Below, piece by piece: positions 1 through 8,778 of a stretch of 64,000 bases of DNA. The notes below the pieces were generated by a model. That model did no database searches and had not been told where the DNA came from. It worked only from the letters and a program-made list of their open reading frames with translations. The stretch is from Salirhabdus euzebyi (GTDB lineage: Bacteria > Bacillota > Bacilli > Bacillales > Alkalibacillaceae), in NCBI RefSeq assembly GCF_014207435.1, contig NZ_JACHGH010000003.1:186001-250000 (forward strand), written 5' to 3'. Position numbers and translations under genes: made by a program. The number at the start of each line of letters is the position of its first letter. Positions within the stretch are counted from its first letter, which is position 1.

Positions 1-345
1 GCCTCCACTTGTCTTGTATCCACCTTGTCCAAACTTACCTCCAGCGTGTAGAACCGTTAAAATAACTTCCGGCGTAGGCTTCCCCATTTTGTGCATACCT
101 GTAGGCATCCCTCTACCTTCGTCGGTAACGGATACACTACCGTCTTTATGTACGGTCACTTTTATTTTATCTCCAAATCCAGCTAACGCTTCGTCAACTG
201 CATTATCAACAATTTCAAAAACGAGGTGATGTAACCCTCGGTGATCTGTACTACCAATATACATACCAGGTCTTTTCCGAACCGCTTCTAGACCTTCTAA
301 CACTTGGATGGAATCATCATTATAAGCTGTATGTTGTGTACTCAA
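1..345 (-). CDS. parE: DNA topoisomerase IV subunit B, N-terminal part (window edge)
   Basis: This is the first 115 residues of the ATPase subunit of topoisomerase IV, which decatenates replicated chromosomes together with ParC. GHKL ATPase motifs are visible: [11 protein letters not shown] at residues 23-33, the N-box DNAVDE at 47-52, and DEGRGMP at 75-81. The start is a TTG, chosen because AAAGGGG lies about 8 nt upstream and no in-frame ATG fits the family start. The rest of the gene lies beyond the left edge. ParE is distinguished from GyrB mainly by its neighbourhood next to yneT and plsY, as in B. subtilis. Confidence 0.93.
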   Translation of the reverse strand, partial: MSTQHTAYNDDSIQVLEGLEAVRKRPGMYIGSTDHRGLHHLVFEIVDNAVDEALAGFGDKIKVTVHKDGSVSVTDEGRGMPTGMHKMGKPTPEVILTVLHAGGKFGQGGYKTSGG

Positions 346-518
346 CTTTCGTTCCCCTTTCAAAACCGCAGTTATCCACTATTATATAAAGAAAACCCCG
401 ATGTGTTAAAGTTAATTTTTTCTATTTCTCTTTATTTACCGATAAATCGACACGGCTATCCTTCATTTATTGTAGCTATTTTTTTTATCTACGCAAATAT
501 TCATTTCCACAAGACAAG

Positions 519-547
519 AAAAAATCCCTGCTATAACAGGGATTTTT
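519..547 (-). terminator. Rho-independent terminator after yneT
   Basis: A 10-bp stem (AAAATCCCTG paired with CAGGGATTTT, loop CTATAA) is followed by a T-run on the minus strand. It lies just past the yneT stop. The flanking A-run and T-run make it symmetric, so it could act in both directions. Confidence 0.8.
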
Positions 548-565
548 GCACGTTAAATTTATTTT

Positions 566-973
566 CTATCGCATAACAGCATGTGCGACCTTAATACATA
601 GATCCATTAAAACCGTAAAATCATGTTCTTTCAAGTAATTATACGCTTCTTCATTCGTTAATCCTTGCTGTGCCCAAAAGATTTTTGCATTTGTTTGTAC
701 GGCTTCCTTCGCAACATCTAATAAAAATTCAGAGCGACGAAAAACGTTAATAATGTCGATATTTCCCTCAATATCAGTTAAGGAAGCATAAGCTTTTTCA
801 CCTAATACCTCTGAAACTGTTGGATTAACTGGAATTATTTTATAGCCTGCATCCTGCATAGCTTTCGACACTTGATAAGAGGTACGTTCAGGATTGTCCG
901 ATAATCCGACAACAGCAATCGTTTTTGATTCGTCTAAAATTCTTTTAATTTCTTCATTTGATGGGTTTTGCAT
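566..973 (-). CDS. yneT: CoA-binding domain protein, YneT family
   Basis: A 135-residue single-domain Rossmann protein of the succinyl-CoA-synthetase-like CoA-binding family. The nucleotide loop VVGLSD is at residues 21-26, with further conserved blocks VNPT and DIINVFRR. Size and sequence match B. subtilis YneT, and it sits next to parE as there. The ATG at 973 is preferred over the upstream GTG because AGGAGTGGC lies properly before it. The precise physiological role is not known; binding of CoA or an acyl-CoA is inferred from the family. Confidence 0.9.
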   Translation of the reverse strand: MQNPSNEEIKRILDESKTIAVVGLSDNPERTSYQVSKAMQDAGYKIIPVNPTVSEVLGEKAYASLTDIEGNIDIINVFRRSEFLLDVAKEAVQTNAKIFWAQQGLTNEEAYNYLKEHDFTVLMDLCIKVAHAVMR

Positions 974-1109
974 AGAAATAGCCACTCCTTTTGTAAATTG
1001 AGACTGATAATTAACAAACCAATAAGTTGTCCTATTTCAGTATAAAAGTCATTCTTCTATTAGCATACCACTATATTACCTTCATCAATCTATTTTCTAT
1101 GAAAAAGCT

Positions 1110-2861
1110 TTAGTTTTCTTCTTGTTGCAGAACGTTTTTCGTACGTAAGGAATCATTCATTTCATTCCAAACTAACTCACTAGCAAAATAATCGCTCCAA
1201 CTCGCTAAACCTGCTAGACGATATTTGTGTACTAATTCTATTCGTTTTTGTAAAGATTGGCTATTTTCGATCCATATTTTATACGTAATATCTTTTTCCT
1301 CATCGGACCACTCTACGTACTCCTGCCCAGTATTATCATCATATCTTGGCTCTAGCTTATGCTCCTCTATTAATAAACCTACTTCATCCATCGTTAGCGA
1401 TTCTGAAGTAACATCAATCGTTCCATCCTCTAACTTTGTTTCCGTCCAAAGTCGTGTATACAAAGGTACTCCTAATAACAATTGATCATGTGGAACGACT
1501 TCTAGTAATCTAGTTAAGTTAGACTCTACCCAAGGAAGACTAGCAACACTTCCAGCTTTCGGAGACGCAGCCCAGTGCTCATCATAAGCCATTACCATCA
1601 TATAATCGACAATAGTAGCTAGTTTCTCGCGTTCTAAAAACATGGAGTACTGTTCATTACTCGAAATGAACGTAATATCGATGGATACTACTAATCCTGC
1701 TTCATGCGCTAATGGCGTTAACTCACGCATAAATTGTGTAAGCAACGGACCATCTTCTAGGAAAACATTTTCAAAATCAACATTAATGCCCTGAAAGCCA
1801 TAAATAGACGCATAATGTACCAATTGATTAATCATTTTTTGACGTGTCTCAAACGTTTGAAGTGCCTCATGGGTTCTCTCCGGCTGAAAATCATTTGAAA
1901 ACAAAGCCCAAACTTGATAATTTTTCTCGTCTGCTGCTTTCATATATTCTTTTGATGCATAGCTACGAATAGTTCCTTCCCCATCTTGAAGATGGAACCA
2001 AGTAGGAGAAATAATTTGGACACCTTCATAGCTTGCTAGTGTTTTTGGCGTACCTTGTGGCGAATAAATCGCATCCCAAGTGATATGAATGGGCCATTCC
2101 ATTTTAGGTGGGTAAAAAGGGGTTACTTGGCGTTTGTCCGTTTTCTCTATTTGTTCTGTTCCGTTCAATTCGATTACTTCTTTTTTTACATATCCAGCAA
2201 TTCCGTTTTCTTGTCTTATTTTTACATACTGATTGTCTTCTTCTACAATTGTTACTTCTTCGTTTGTTTCTAACGTACTAACATAAGCGGAAGTAATCGT
2301 TGGTCTCGTACGAATACGGAACAAATCCTCGTCAAACGTTTCAACTGCTTGTCCCTTAACGAAGGTTTCCCCTTCCTCTAAAACATGTATCGCACCAGTA
2401 TCTTTAGAGTGTTTGATGAGAATAGGATAAATGTCCTCCATCCACTCCGTAGAAACATAAATAGCATTTCCTTCTTCCACAAATGCTGGGAAGGAAAGCG
2501 AGTATTCTTCCTGGTTCATTTGGTAAGTTAACTGATTTGTAGGCATTTGATACACGCGATCTTTCGTCGTAACGACAACAGAGGTAGAATCCTGATCATA
2601 GACAATGTTGGAATCAATGTGCTCCGTTACAAAAGAGAAAGGAAAATAAAGTTCATCATCTTTAACAAGTGCTTGTCCTTCAAAAACAGCTTCCTTCCAA
2701 ATAATTGGATCCGGGGACTGAAAATAATCCGTTTTTATATTGGATGGAAATGGATAGACAAACCAGAATACGACAGAAGATAGAAAAAGTAAGAGCATTA
2801 ATGGTACTATATAAAAGCGTGATTTTTTAGATTGTGTTCGTTGCCTTGGTTCGATGTGCAT
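1110..2861 (-). CDS. Membrane-anchored glycoside hydrolase family 18-like protein with SH3 domain
   Basis: A 583-residue exported protein. A single N-terminal membrane segment (about 16-37) is followed by a stalk domain resembling copper-amine-oxidase N-type repeats (about 50-165). A bacterial SH3 domain follows at about 178-232, then a GH18-like barrel (about 250-565). The barrel carries GINVDFENV, whose Glu364 is the expected acid residue, and a YMMVMAYDEHW strand. Such proteins act on peptidoglycan or other amino sugar polymers at the cell surface or spore cortex; the substrate here is unknown. The start at 2861 has GGGGGAGG upstream. The gene is not between yneT and plsY in B. subtilis, so it is a local insertion. 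Confidence 0.8.
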   Translation of the reverse strand: MHIEPRQRTQSKKSRFYIVPLMLLLFLSSVVFWFVYPFPSNIKTDYFQSPDPIIWKEAVFEGQALVKDDELYFPFSFVTEHIDSNIVYDQDSTSVVVTTKDRVYQMPTNQLTYQMNQEEYSLSFPAFVEEGNAIYVSTEWMEDIYPILIKHSKDTGAIHVLEEGETFVKGQAVETFDEDLFRIRTRPTITSAYVSTLETNEEVTIVEEDNQYVKIRQENGIAGYVKKEVIELNGTEQIEKTDKRQVTPFYPPKMEWPIHITWDAIYSPQGTPKTLASYEGVQIISPTWFHLQDGEGTIRSYASKEYMKAADEKNYQVWALFSNDFQPERTHEALQTFETRQKMINQLVHYASIYGFQGINVDFENVFLEDGPLLTQFMRELTPLAHEAGLVVSIDITFISSNEQYSMFLEREKLATIVDYMMVMAYDEHWAASPKAGSVASLPWVESNLTRLLEVVPHDQLLLGVPLYTRLWTETKLEDGTIDVTSESLTMDEVGLLIEEHKLEPRYDDNTGQEYVEWSDEEKDITYKIWIENSQSLQKRIELVHKYRLAGLASWSDYFASELVWNEMNDSLRTKNVLQQEEN

Positions 2862-3088
2862 TTTTATGTCCTCCCCCTTCAACATTTTCTTTCACTATTC
2901 TACAACATTTGAAAAAGGAAAGGGGATTTTCTGAAAATATATTCTGATTTATGCGCTTTCATGATAGAATAAAGGAAACTTACCTATGGTGACACTAATT
3001 TGTAAAAGTTTTAAATTGCTATTTTAATTATTGTTGTTCCTTCATATGACTAGAAAGAGAAGTTCCGACACGTAAAGGGGTTATACTT

Positions 3089-3670
3089 ATGAGTTATTTA
3101 CTTTTTGGAGTCATCGCTTATTTACTAGGTTCCATCCCCTCTGCCTTAATTGTAGGTAAAGCAGGATATGGAATCGATATAAGAGAACACGGAAGCGGTA
3201 ATTTGGGTGGGACCAACACATTTCGTGTACTTGGTATAAAGGCAGGTTTAATCGTAACAATCGCTGATATACTAAAAGGTACCCTTGCAGCTGGATTACC
3301 TGTTTTATTTGCCGCAGACGTTGACCCATTAATTATCGGGATATTCGCTGTACTCGGTCACACATATCCACTGTTTGCAAAATTTAAAGGTGGAAAAGCC
3401 GTTGCAACATCAGGTGGTGTACTGTTAGCAATTAGTCCACTTCTTTTTGTTATTATGTTGTTTACGTTTTTACTAATATTAAAAATTACAAAGTACGTAT
3501 CTTTGTCGTCTATGGTAACTGGTGTTGTTGCTGTAATAATCACGATTTTTATGAAACACACTGGATTAATTATTGTGACTTCACTTCTAGCTTTGTTTGT
3601 AATCTATCGACATCGCGCGAATATTAAACGGATTAAAGACAAAACGGAACCAAAAATAAAGTGGATGTAA
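3089..3670 (+). CDS. plsY: Glycerol-3-phosphate acyltransferase PlsY
   Basis: A polytopic membrane enzyme of 193 residues that transfers the acyl group of acyl-phosphate to glycerol-3-phosphate. This is the first step of phosphatidic acid synthesis. The three conserved cytosolic motifs are visible: [12 protein letters not shown] near residues 13-24, GSGNLGGTN at 35-43, and [13 protein letters not shown] at 98-110. Length fits the family. It has its own terminator and stands as a single plus-strand gene diverging from the GH18 gene. This is yneS in the B. subtilis layout. Confidence 0.95.
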   Translation: MSYLLFGVIAYLLGSIPSALIVGKAGYGIDIREHGSGNLGGTNTFRVLGIKAGLIVTIADILKGTLAAGLPVLFAADVDPLIIGIFAVLGHTYPLFAKFKGGKAVATSGGVLLAISPLLFVIMLFTFLLILKITKYVSLSSMVTGVVAVIITIFMKHTGLIIVTSLLALFVIYRHRANIKRIKDKTEPKIKWM

Positions 3671-3673
3671 AGT

Positions 3674-3707
3674 ACACAACACCATTTCGTTTGGTGTTGT
3701 GTTTTTT
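3674..3707 (+). terminator. Rho-independent terminator after plsY
   Basis: An 11-bp perfect stem, ACACAACACCA paired with TGGTGTTGTGT, is followed by TTTTT on the plus strand right after the plsY stop. Confidence 0.88.
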
Positions 3708-3757
3708 ACATCAACTCTTTTTGTAGCGATAGTTGATATTTGTATCACATTTGATAG

Positions 3758-4207
3758 AAACTGCGACGTAACTTGATGTGTGCAAATCCAACCGCTACGG
3801 AAATACACTACGCGCACCTTAGGGATCGCGCGCTGAGCCTCCTCACTCGCACAGAACGCTCGCTGTGGGGTCTCCAACGTCTTCGCTGTCCCCGCAGGAG
3901 TCTACGTGGATTTCCTGCGCTCAGCATGTGCTTATCTTTAATCTACTGATGATTTGGGAAAAAGTATTATTTTCGTAGTAATAAGGAAGAATTTTCTAAT
4001 CATACCTAGCTCATATCACTAATCTTTAAATAGTAAATCAATCAGAGCGTAGGCAGAATACGCAGACTCCTACAGGATAGCACGTGTCTGAAGACCCCGC
4101 AGCGGTGGTTTTCCGCGAGGAGGCTGAGGCCGTGCCCGTGGAAAGCGAAGTATTCTGCCGAAGCGGTCATATAGCACTGACCAAATTACAAAGTTACTTC
4201 GCAGTTT
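3758..4207. repeat. Composite palindromic GC-rich repeat, copy 1
   Basis: A roughly 450-bp element fills most of the plsY-capA gap. Its ends are near-perfect inverted repeats built on GCGACGTAACTT (3763-3774 against 4191-4202, one mismatch, extending outward with AAACT). Inside are two arms in opposite orientation, about 3790-3916 and 4051-4166. Each arm is closed by its own inverted repeat (GGCAGAATAC with GTATTCTGCC in the right arm). Both carry the same core words: GACTCC, GACCCCGCAG or GACCCCACAG, GAGGAGGCT and GGAAA. Its GC content is clearly higher than the flanks. A second copy lies at 51183-51632. It encodes no protein; the short ORFs across it are incidental. Confidence 0.85.
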
Positions 4208-4296
4208 AAGAAAAAAGAGCAACAATATTTTAACAAACAGCTTTTCACAAGTGAAAAAATACATACAACAAAAAATTGAACTAGGGAGAGATTAAG

Positions 4297-5472
4297 ATGA
4301 AGAAAGTCTCCGTAATTATTAGTCTATTATTATCCTTAACAGTCATTAGCGTTATATTAGTCGTATTAACGAATTCTGAAACAGAGGAACAAACAAGTTT
4401 TGCGGTTAAAGACCATACTGTAAAAGCAGCAGATCCTCAAGTAACACCGAAATCATTTAAAAGTGAAATTACGCTAGGAGCTGTTGGGGATATTCTTATT
4501 CACAACTCTGTCTATGAAGACGCAAGAACAGCAAATGGCTATGACTTCCGTCCAATGTTAGCACCTGTAAAAGATTCGATGGTTTCTCCTGATATTATGT
4601 TTGCGAATCAAGAAACAATTTTAGGTGGGACGGAGTTAGGATTGTCCTCTTACCCAATGTTTAATTCTCCTTATGAAGTTGGGGATGCATTAAAAGACGC
4701 AGGTGTAGATATTGTTTCTATTGCGAACAATCATACATTAGACCGTGGTGAACAAGCTATTTTAAATGCGACGGATTACTTAAATAAAATTGGGATTCCA
4801 TACGTAGGTGGTTACCGTAGTTTTGAAGATCAAAACACTCCACGAATTATTAATAGCGAGGGAATTAAAGTTGGTTTTGTTGCTTACACATATGGGACAA
4901 ATGGTTTAATTCGGCCAGAGGACAAGCCTTATTTAGTTCAATTGATTGATGATAATAAAATCGTGGAAGATATAGAGAAATTAAAGCCACAGGTCGACTT
5001 TGTTGTCGTTAGTCTTCATTTTGGTTTGGAATATCAACGTCTAGCAAACGAAGTTCAAGAATTACTCGTTGACGAAGTAAGTAAAGCAGGCGCAGATATT
5101 ATTCTAGGGCATCATCCACACGTATTACAGCCAGCTGATTGGATTGAACAAGAGAATGGCCATAAAACTTTTGTTATTTATTCTCTAGGGAATTTTCTCT
5201 CCGGACAAGCAGAGCTTTATCAACGGATTGGGGCTGTTCTTCATGTTAATCTAAGCAAAGAAATTGATCGGGAAAACAATGTTCATTACAATATTTCGAA
5301 TGCCAAAATTATGCCTACTTACAATTATCGTCCGAATTATCGTAATTATAAAGTAGTACCCCTTTTCGAAGCAGATCAATACGGTTTGACAAATGCCAAA
5401 CAGTTGTATGAAGAAATGCAGCAACATATGAAAACATATTCCGACGATTTGGAAGTTGTCCCCGAGTTATAA
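4297..5472 (+). CDS. CapA family protein (poly-gamma-glutamate synthesis-type metallophosphoesterase fold)
   Basis: A 391-residue protein with an N-terminal signal anchor (about 5-26) and a CapA domain (about 57-345). Likely metal-site motifs are GAVGDILIH (Asp65), FANQET, ANNHTLDRG, VSLHFG and ILGHHPHVLQ. Members of this family work in capsule polyglutamate synthesis or in cell-envelope polymer processing. No capB or capC homologue is adjacent, so a polyglutamate role cannot be claimed here. It starts behind GGGAGAG and is followed about 100 bp later by folE2 on the same strand. Confidence 0.85.
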   Translation: MKKVSVIISLLLSLTVISVILVVLTNSETEEQTSFAVKDHTVKAADPQVTPKSFKSEITLGAVGDILIHNSVYEDARTANGYDFRPMLAPVKDSMVSPDIMFANQETILGGTELGLSSYPMFNSPYEVGDALKDAGVDIVSIANNHTLDRGEQAILNATDYLNKIGIPYVGGYRSFEDQNTPRIINSEGIKVGFVAYTYGTNGLIRPEDKPYLVQLIDDNKIVEDIEKLKPQVDFVVVSLHFGLEYQRLANEVQELLVDEVSKAGADIILGHHPHVLQPADWIEQENGHKTFVIYSLGNFLSGQAELYQRIGAVLHVNLSKEIDRENNVHYNISNAKIMPTYNYRPNYRNYKVVPLFEADQYGLTNAKQLYEEMQQHMKTYSDDLEVVPEL

Positions 5473-5573
5473 TGACTTGTCAGGTATATAAATTGAACAT
5501 TAATTAAGGTATCATGTATACTTTTGATAGTTAGCATATTAGTTTGACCACTGAGGCTGAAAGGAGTCTATTT

Positions 5574-6500
5574 ATGTTGGAAGCTGAACAAAAGAAAAAA
5601 CTACCTAGTAAAAAAGAACGACATCAATTATTCGGTTCGGTTGTGCCAGGGCCTAAATCCAAGCCGATTGAAAAAGATAAAATGCCTGACTTACAAAATA
5701 CAAAAAAAGATTTTCTATTTACGGTAGATGCGGTCGGAATTAAGAATGTAAAGCACCCTATCATTATAAATAGTAATCTGAAACCATATAACCAAACGAC
5801 GATTGGTACCTTTGAATTTTCATCTAGTATTAGCCAAGATAGTAAAGGGACAAACATGAGTCGCTTTACCGAACAACTACACGCGTACCATGAAAATGGT
5901 TTTACCATCGATTTAAAAACAATGAAAAAGTTTGCAGAGGAACTTGCTGAACGTTTGAAACAACAGGATGCCTATATCCATGTATCCTTCCCTTGGTTTT
6001 TTGAACGTACAGGACCACTTTCAGGCTTAATAGGCTTGAATCATGCAGATGTGTCCATGAAGGTTGGCTATCACAAAGAAACAGGTTTTGATATAGAAGT
6101 TTCTTTACAAGCGACCATTACAACATTATGCCCTTGTTCAAAAGAAATTAGTGAATATAGTGCTCATAATCAACGTGGTCATGTAAAAATGATTGTCACG
6201 TTAGCTGAAGATTTCGATGAGACACAAATGGATTGGAAGGAATTATTACTGGAAGCTGCAGAATCCAATGCCAGTGCTCGCATTCACCCCGTCTTAAAAC
6301 GCCCGGATGAAAAAGCGGTAACTGAAAGCGCTTATGAAAATCCTCGTTTTGTAGAAGATATGGTTAGATTAGTAGCTGCAGACTTATATGAACTACCATT
6401 TGTAGAGAAGTTTGAAGTATCCTGTGTAAATGAAGAATCAATCCATTTACATGACGCAGTGGCTAAAATTACGTATGATAAGAGAAATGAAAACTTGTAA
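5574..6500 (+). CDS. folE2: GTP cyclohydrolase IB (FolE2)
   Basis: A 308-residue enzyme converting GTP to 7,8-dihydroneopterin triphosphate, the entry step to folate and queuosine precursors. It has the FolE2 hallmark TLCPCSKEISEY (Cys186 and Cys188), plus SFPWFFERTGPLSG and the C-terminal ending FEVSCVNEESIHLHDA. The ATG at 5574 is chosen because AAAGGAG precedes it. In B. subtilis folE2 (yciA) is a zinc-starvation gene under Zur, but I do not see a clear Zur operator upstream here. It is followed 16 bp later by yidD. Confidence 0.95.
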   Translation: MLEAEQKKKLPSKKERHQLFGSVVPGPKSKPIEKDKMPDLQNTKKDFLFTVDAVGIKNVKHPIIINSNLKPYNQTTIGTFEFSSSISQDSKGTNMSRFTEQLHAYHENGFTIDLKTMKKFAEELAERLKQQDAYIHVSFPWFFERTGPLSGLIGLNHADVSMKVGYHKETGFDIEVSLQATITTLCPCSKEISEYSAHNQRGHVKMIVTLAEDFDETQMDWKELLLEAAESNASARIHPVLKRPDEKAVTESAYENPRFVEDMVRLVAADLYELPFVEKFEVSCVNEESIHLHDAVAKITYDKRNENL

Positions 6501-6516
6501 GAACGATAACTAAAGG

Positions 6517-6750
6517 ATGAGGGCTTTGAAATACTTGTTCATCTATATTATAAAGTTTTACCGGAAATTTATTTCACCTATGAAGCCACCATCCTGCCGT
6601 TTTCATCCTACATGTTCGGAATATGGTTTAACCGCTTTTAAGCGATTTGGATTTTTCAAAGGCGGATATTTGACAATAAAGAGAATTTTGAAGTGCCATC
6701 CATTTCACGACGGAGGATATGACCCAGTACCAGACAAGAAAAACTCATAA
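6517..6750 (+). CDS. yidD: Membrane protein insertion efficiency factor YidD
   Basis: A small protein of up to 77 residues of the YidD family, thought to assist YidC-type membrane insertion. The conserved core runs [19 protein letters not shown] and later [15 protein letters not shown], giving three conserved cysteines. An amphipathic N-terminal helix precedes it. The ATG at 6517 has almost no spacing from the AAAGG upstream; TTG at 6526 (behind GATGAGGG) is a plausible alternative start. It is probably co-transcribed with folE2. Confidence 0.93.
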   Translation: MRALKYLFIYIIKFYRKFISPMKPPSCRFHPTCSEYGLTAFKRFGFFKGGYLTIKRILKCHPFHDGGYDPVPDKKNS

Positions 6751-6861
6751 AGAGAAACTTCAAATCAGAAAATTGATTTTATCCAACTGATTGAAAGCGA
6801 AACTTATCGGGGTATTAGTAGTATTATGGACGATGCTCCGAAAAAATGTAGGAGTGGTCAC

Positions 6862-7155
6862 ATGAAACTTCAAGTAGAAGAACGTGCTGTGAACTGGTAT
6901 AAAGAAGAATTAGAGCTAGAAGAAAATGATTATTTACGATTTTTTGTCCGTTATGGTGGTGTTGGGGGAATTGTACCAGGTTTTTCATTAGGTGTTTCCC
7001 CTTCTAAACCAGTGGATCCAATTGCCGAAGTAACGGAAAACGGAATTACTTTTTATGTAGAACAAAAAGATGAATGGTATTTTGACAATACAGACTTAGT
7101 AGTGAATTTTGATGAAGCGTTGGATGAACCAATTTTCGATTATAAAACCGAATAG
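6862..7155 (+). CDS. yneR: HesB/IscA-fold protein YneR
   Basis: A 97-residue protein with the HesB-like fold, matching B. subtilis YneR in size and neighbourhood. It contains no cysteine, so it lacks the ligands by which IscA-type proteins carry iron-sulfur clusters. An Fe-S scaffold role is therefore not supported. The ATG at 6862 has GGAG and 8 nt spacing, so the longer reading from 6826 is not used. It converges on yneQ across a shared terminator. Confidence 0.88.
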   Translation: MKLQVEERAVNWYKEELELEENDYLRFFVRYGGVGGIVPGFSLGVSPSKPVDPIAEVTENGITFYVEQKDEWYFDNTDLVVNFDEALDEPIFDYKTE

Positions 7156-7162
7156 ATATAGT

Positions 7163-7212
7163 AAAAAAGAGGCTTTTGCCAGCATTTTTGTTTGGGCAAA
7201 AGTCTCTTTTTT
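7163..7212. terminator. Bidirectional terminator between yneR and yneQ
   Basis: A long stem (AAAAAAGAGGCTTTTGCC paired with GGCAAAAGTCTCTTTTT, one mismatch) has T-runs on both strands. It serves the convergent yneR (plus) and yneQ (minus). Confidence 0.85.
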
Positions 7213-7223
7213 GATTACCTGCT

Positions 7224-7529
7224 TTATTTTAAAATGTTAAACCTTTCAAGCTGCTCTTCCAAACCTTCTGCCTCTAAAATATCCTTTTGAAATTTTCCAA
7301 ATAAATCGAAATGTGGATATTTTTCATCTTTATGTATCCATTCTGGTCTTAACCCATATCTTTTTCCCCATTGTTCCAATTTGGACATATCAGAGCAGCC
7401 AACCTTCGTCACACTAGTACTATTTGGAAATCGGTCATCTAACCAATAGTGGGTCAAGAAAGCAATATTTCCTTTATTCACTTCACTCTTCCAATTATTT
7501 AGTTCTTCTCTTTTCACACCAAAAGCCAT
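7224..7529 (-). CDS. yneQ: Conserved protein YneQ, function unknown
   Basis: A 101-residue soluble protein in the position of B. subtilis yneQ, between yneP and yneR. No catalytic motif is recognisable. Visible features are an acidic and aromatic middle (HYWLDDRFP), a single Cys in KVGCSDMS, and a C-terminal charged helix. It starts 5 bp after the yneP stop, so the two are presumably translated from one mRNA. Confidence 0.8.
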   Translation of the reverse strand: MAFGVKREELNNWKSEVNKGNIAFLTHYWLDDRFPNSTSVTKVGCSDMSKLEQWGKRYGLRPEWIHKDEKYPHFDLFGKFQKDILEAEGLEEQLERFNILK

Positions 7530-7534
7530 GGATA

Positions 7535-7954
7535 TTACTCACCCTTTGCCTTTAAATACGCTTCATGTAATTGTGGGAACTTTTTTCTAGTAGAAACCGG
7601 ACGAAAGCGGTCTTTTGTTACACAAACGTGTGTTGTTTTACCGGTAACAGCAGTTTCCCCTTTCCCATTTACAATTTCGTAGCCATATGTAACCTTTAAA
7701 CCATCGTATTGGTCCACCCATGTTTTCACATATGCTTTTTGACCATAACGTATAGGCGACTTAAACTGGACATTGGCATCCAAAACAGGCGACACTATTC
7801 CTTGTTCCTCTAATTCATGATATTGAAAGCCTAGTGCTTCAATAAAATCTGTTCGGCCAATTTCAAACCAGACTAAATAGTTAGCATGATAAACGACACC
7901 CATTTGATCTGTCTCTTGGTATCGTACTTTTATTTCAGATTCGACTATTTTCAT
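7535..7954 (-). CDS. yneP: Acyl-CoA thioesterase, hotdog fold (YbgC/YneP type)
   Basis: A 139-residue single-hotdog thioesterase of the 4HBT family that hydrolyses acyl-CoA. The active-site block RYQETDQMGVVYHANYLVWF is at residues 11-30, with Asp16 as the expected catalytic acid. The length is typical. It is first in a yneP-yneQ operon, with its own ribosome site (GAGAGAA) upstream. Confidence 0.92.
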   Translation of the reverse strand: MKIVESEIKVRYQETDQMGVVYHANYLVWFEIGRTDFIEALGFQYHELEEQGIVSPVLDANVQFKSPIRYGQKAYVKTWVDQYDGLKVTYGYEIVNGKGETAVTGKTTHVCVTKDRFRPVSTRKKFPQLHEAYLKAKGE

Positions 7955-8025
7955 TTTTAGTTCTCTCCCTCATCAGTACATGAAAGTCATTTTATCATAA
8001 ATAACAAAGATACTTAAGTAAAATA

Positions 8026-8052
8026 AGGAGGCTTGTATAAAACAAGCCTCCT
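8026..8052 (-). terminator. Terminator after tlp
   Basis: An 11-bp perfect hairpin (AGGAGGCTTGT / ACAAGCCTCCT, loop of 5) is followed by TTATTTTAC on the minus strand, 9 bp past the tlp stop. Confidence 0.8.
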
Positions 8053-8060
8053 GCAATTAG

Positions 8061-8288
8061 TTAATGTTGATGACGATACTCGTCTTTTATTTCTGCGCGC
8101 ATTGCCTTTATTGATTCGCGTCTACGCTCATTTTTTGCTTGAAGATTTGCTTTATCTTTATCAGAAGTTAAGTGAGCTATTTCTTCTGCTTCTTCCATGT
8201 TCTCTATCGTGTTATGAACCATTTCCTGCAGCTTTTCTACATTATCTGCACGATTGTCTGGATTCGGCTTACTATGATGATTTGGCAT
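8061..8288 (-). CDS. tlp: Small acid-soluble spore protein Tlp
   Basis: A 75-residue, highly hydrophilic minor SASP. It is rich in Asn, Glu, Lys and Arg, begins with [14 protein letters not shown] and has no hydrophobic segment. Size, composition and the place just downstream of sspN match B. subtilis tlp, made in the forespore under sigma-G. The name refers to a slight thioredoxin resemblance, and there is no CxxC motif. Confidence 0.95.
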   Translation of the reverse strand: MPNHHSKPNPDNRADNVEKLQEMVHNTIENMEEAEEIAHLTSDKDKANLQAKNERRRESIKAMRAEIKDEYRHQH

Positions 8289-8308
8289 GTCATTAAACTC
8301 CTCTCTCT

Positions 8309-8458
8309 TTAATGACCTTTAGGCTGTGCCCAGATTGTTGGTTTCTCATGACCGCCTTTTACTTGATACTTTCTCCCTTTATTCCCATCAAATTCTTTGC
8401 TCAATTTACCTAAATGTTCAGGTTGAAAATGTTTCGAGTCTTTTTTAGGATTTCCCAT
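8309..8458 (-). CDS. sspN: Small acid-soluble spore protein N
   Basis: A 49-residue minor SASP. It starts [17 protein letters not shown] and ends with the sspN-like IWAQPKGH, with a Lys/Gly-rich middle. GAGAGGGG lies upstream of the ATG. The stop is 20 bp before the tlp start, so sspN-tlp form the usual forespore operon. It is short and easy for annotation pipelines to miss. Confidence 0.92.
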   Translation of the reverse strand: MGNPKKDSKHFQPEHLGKLSKEFDGNKGRKYQVKGGHEKPTIWAQPKGH

Positions 8459-8562
8459 GTGTTAAAACCCCTCTCTTCTCTGAGTTTTCATCCTTATTTT
8501 CTGCTTAACATATAAAAAATATCGCAGTTAAAAGTTGGGCTTTTTTCTTTTTCATCATAATG

Positions 8563-8594
8563 AAAAAAGACAGCTGTTATTTTTCAGCTGTCTT
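8563..8594 (-). terminator. Terminator overlapping the end of the FbpB-like gene
   Basis: A 10-bp stem, AAGACAGCTG / CAGCTGTCTT, is followed by TTTTTT on the minus strand. The stem uses the last codons of the upstream gene (stop at 8577). Confidence 0.85.
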
Positions 8595-8723
8595 CATTAC
8601 TCCAGCAGATAGTCTATCTTCTAACTTCTGCTCAATTTTATCCATTAACTCGGGGTTATTTTTAATTTGCTGCCTTTCGGTTTCTAACATTTCGGCAAAG
8701 CTCATTTTTCGTTTTTTATTCAT
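8577..8723 (-). CDS. Small basic protein, FbpB-like (Fur-regulated basic protein family)
   Basis: A 48-residue charged helical protein, MNKKRKMSFAEMLETERQQ and onward, with a second half NNPELMDKIEQKLEDRL. This pattern (basic N-terminus, SF.E.., then an acidic/basic helix with I.K.LE.R) resembles Bacillus FbpB. In B. subtilis FbpB assists the iron-sparing small RNA FsrA, whose targets include aconitase mRNA. Here the gene lies near acnA, between yneN and sspN, behind a good ribosome site (AAAGGAGAG). No convincing Fur box is seen upstream, so iron control is inference. Confidence 0.6.
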   Translation of the reverse strand: MNKKRKMSFAEMLETERQQIKNNPELMDKIEQKLEDRLSAGVMKTAEK

Positions 8724-8778
8724 TGGAAAATCTCTCCTTTAAAATACATCATTTCCAATGAATGTTTTTTTATTCAGA

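Noticed and set aside
3587..4264. Open frames of 64-96 codons across the plsY-capA gap
   Set aside because: They run through the palindromic repeat or across the plsY end, have no ribosome site, and their translations show no family resemblance.
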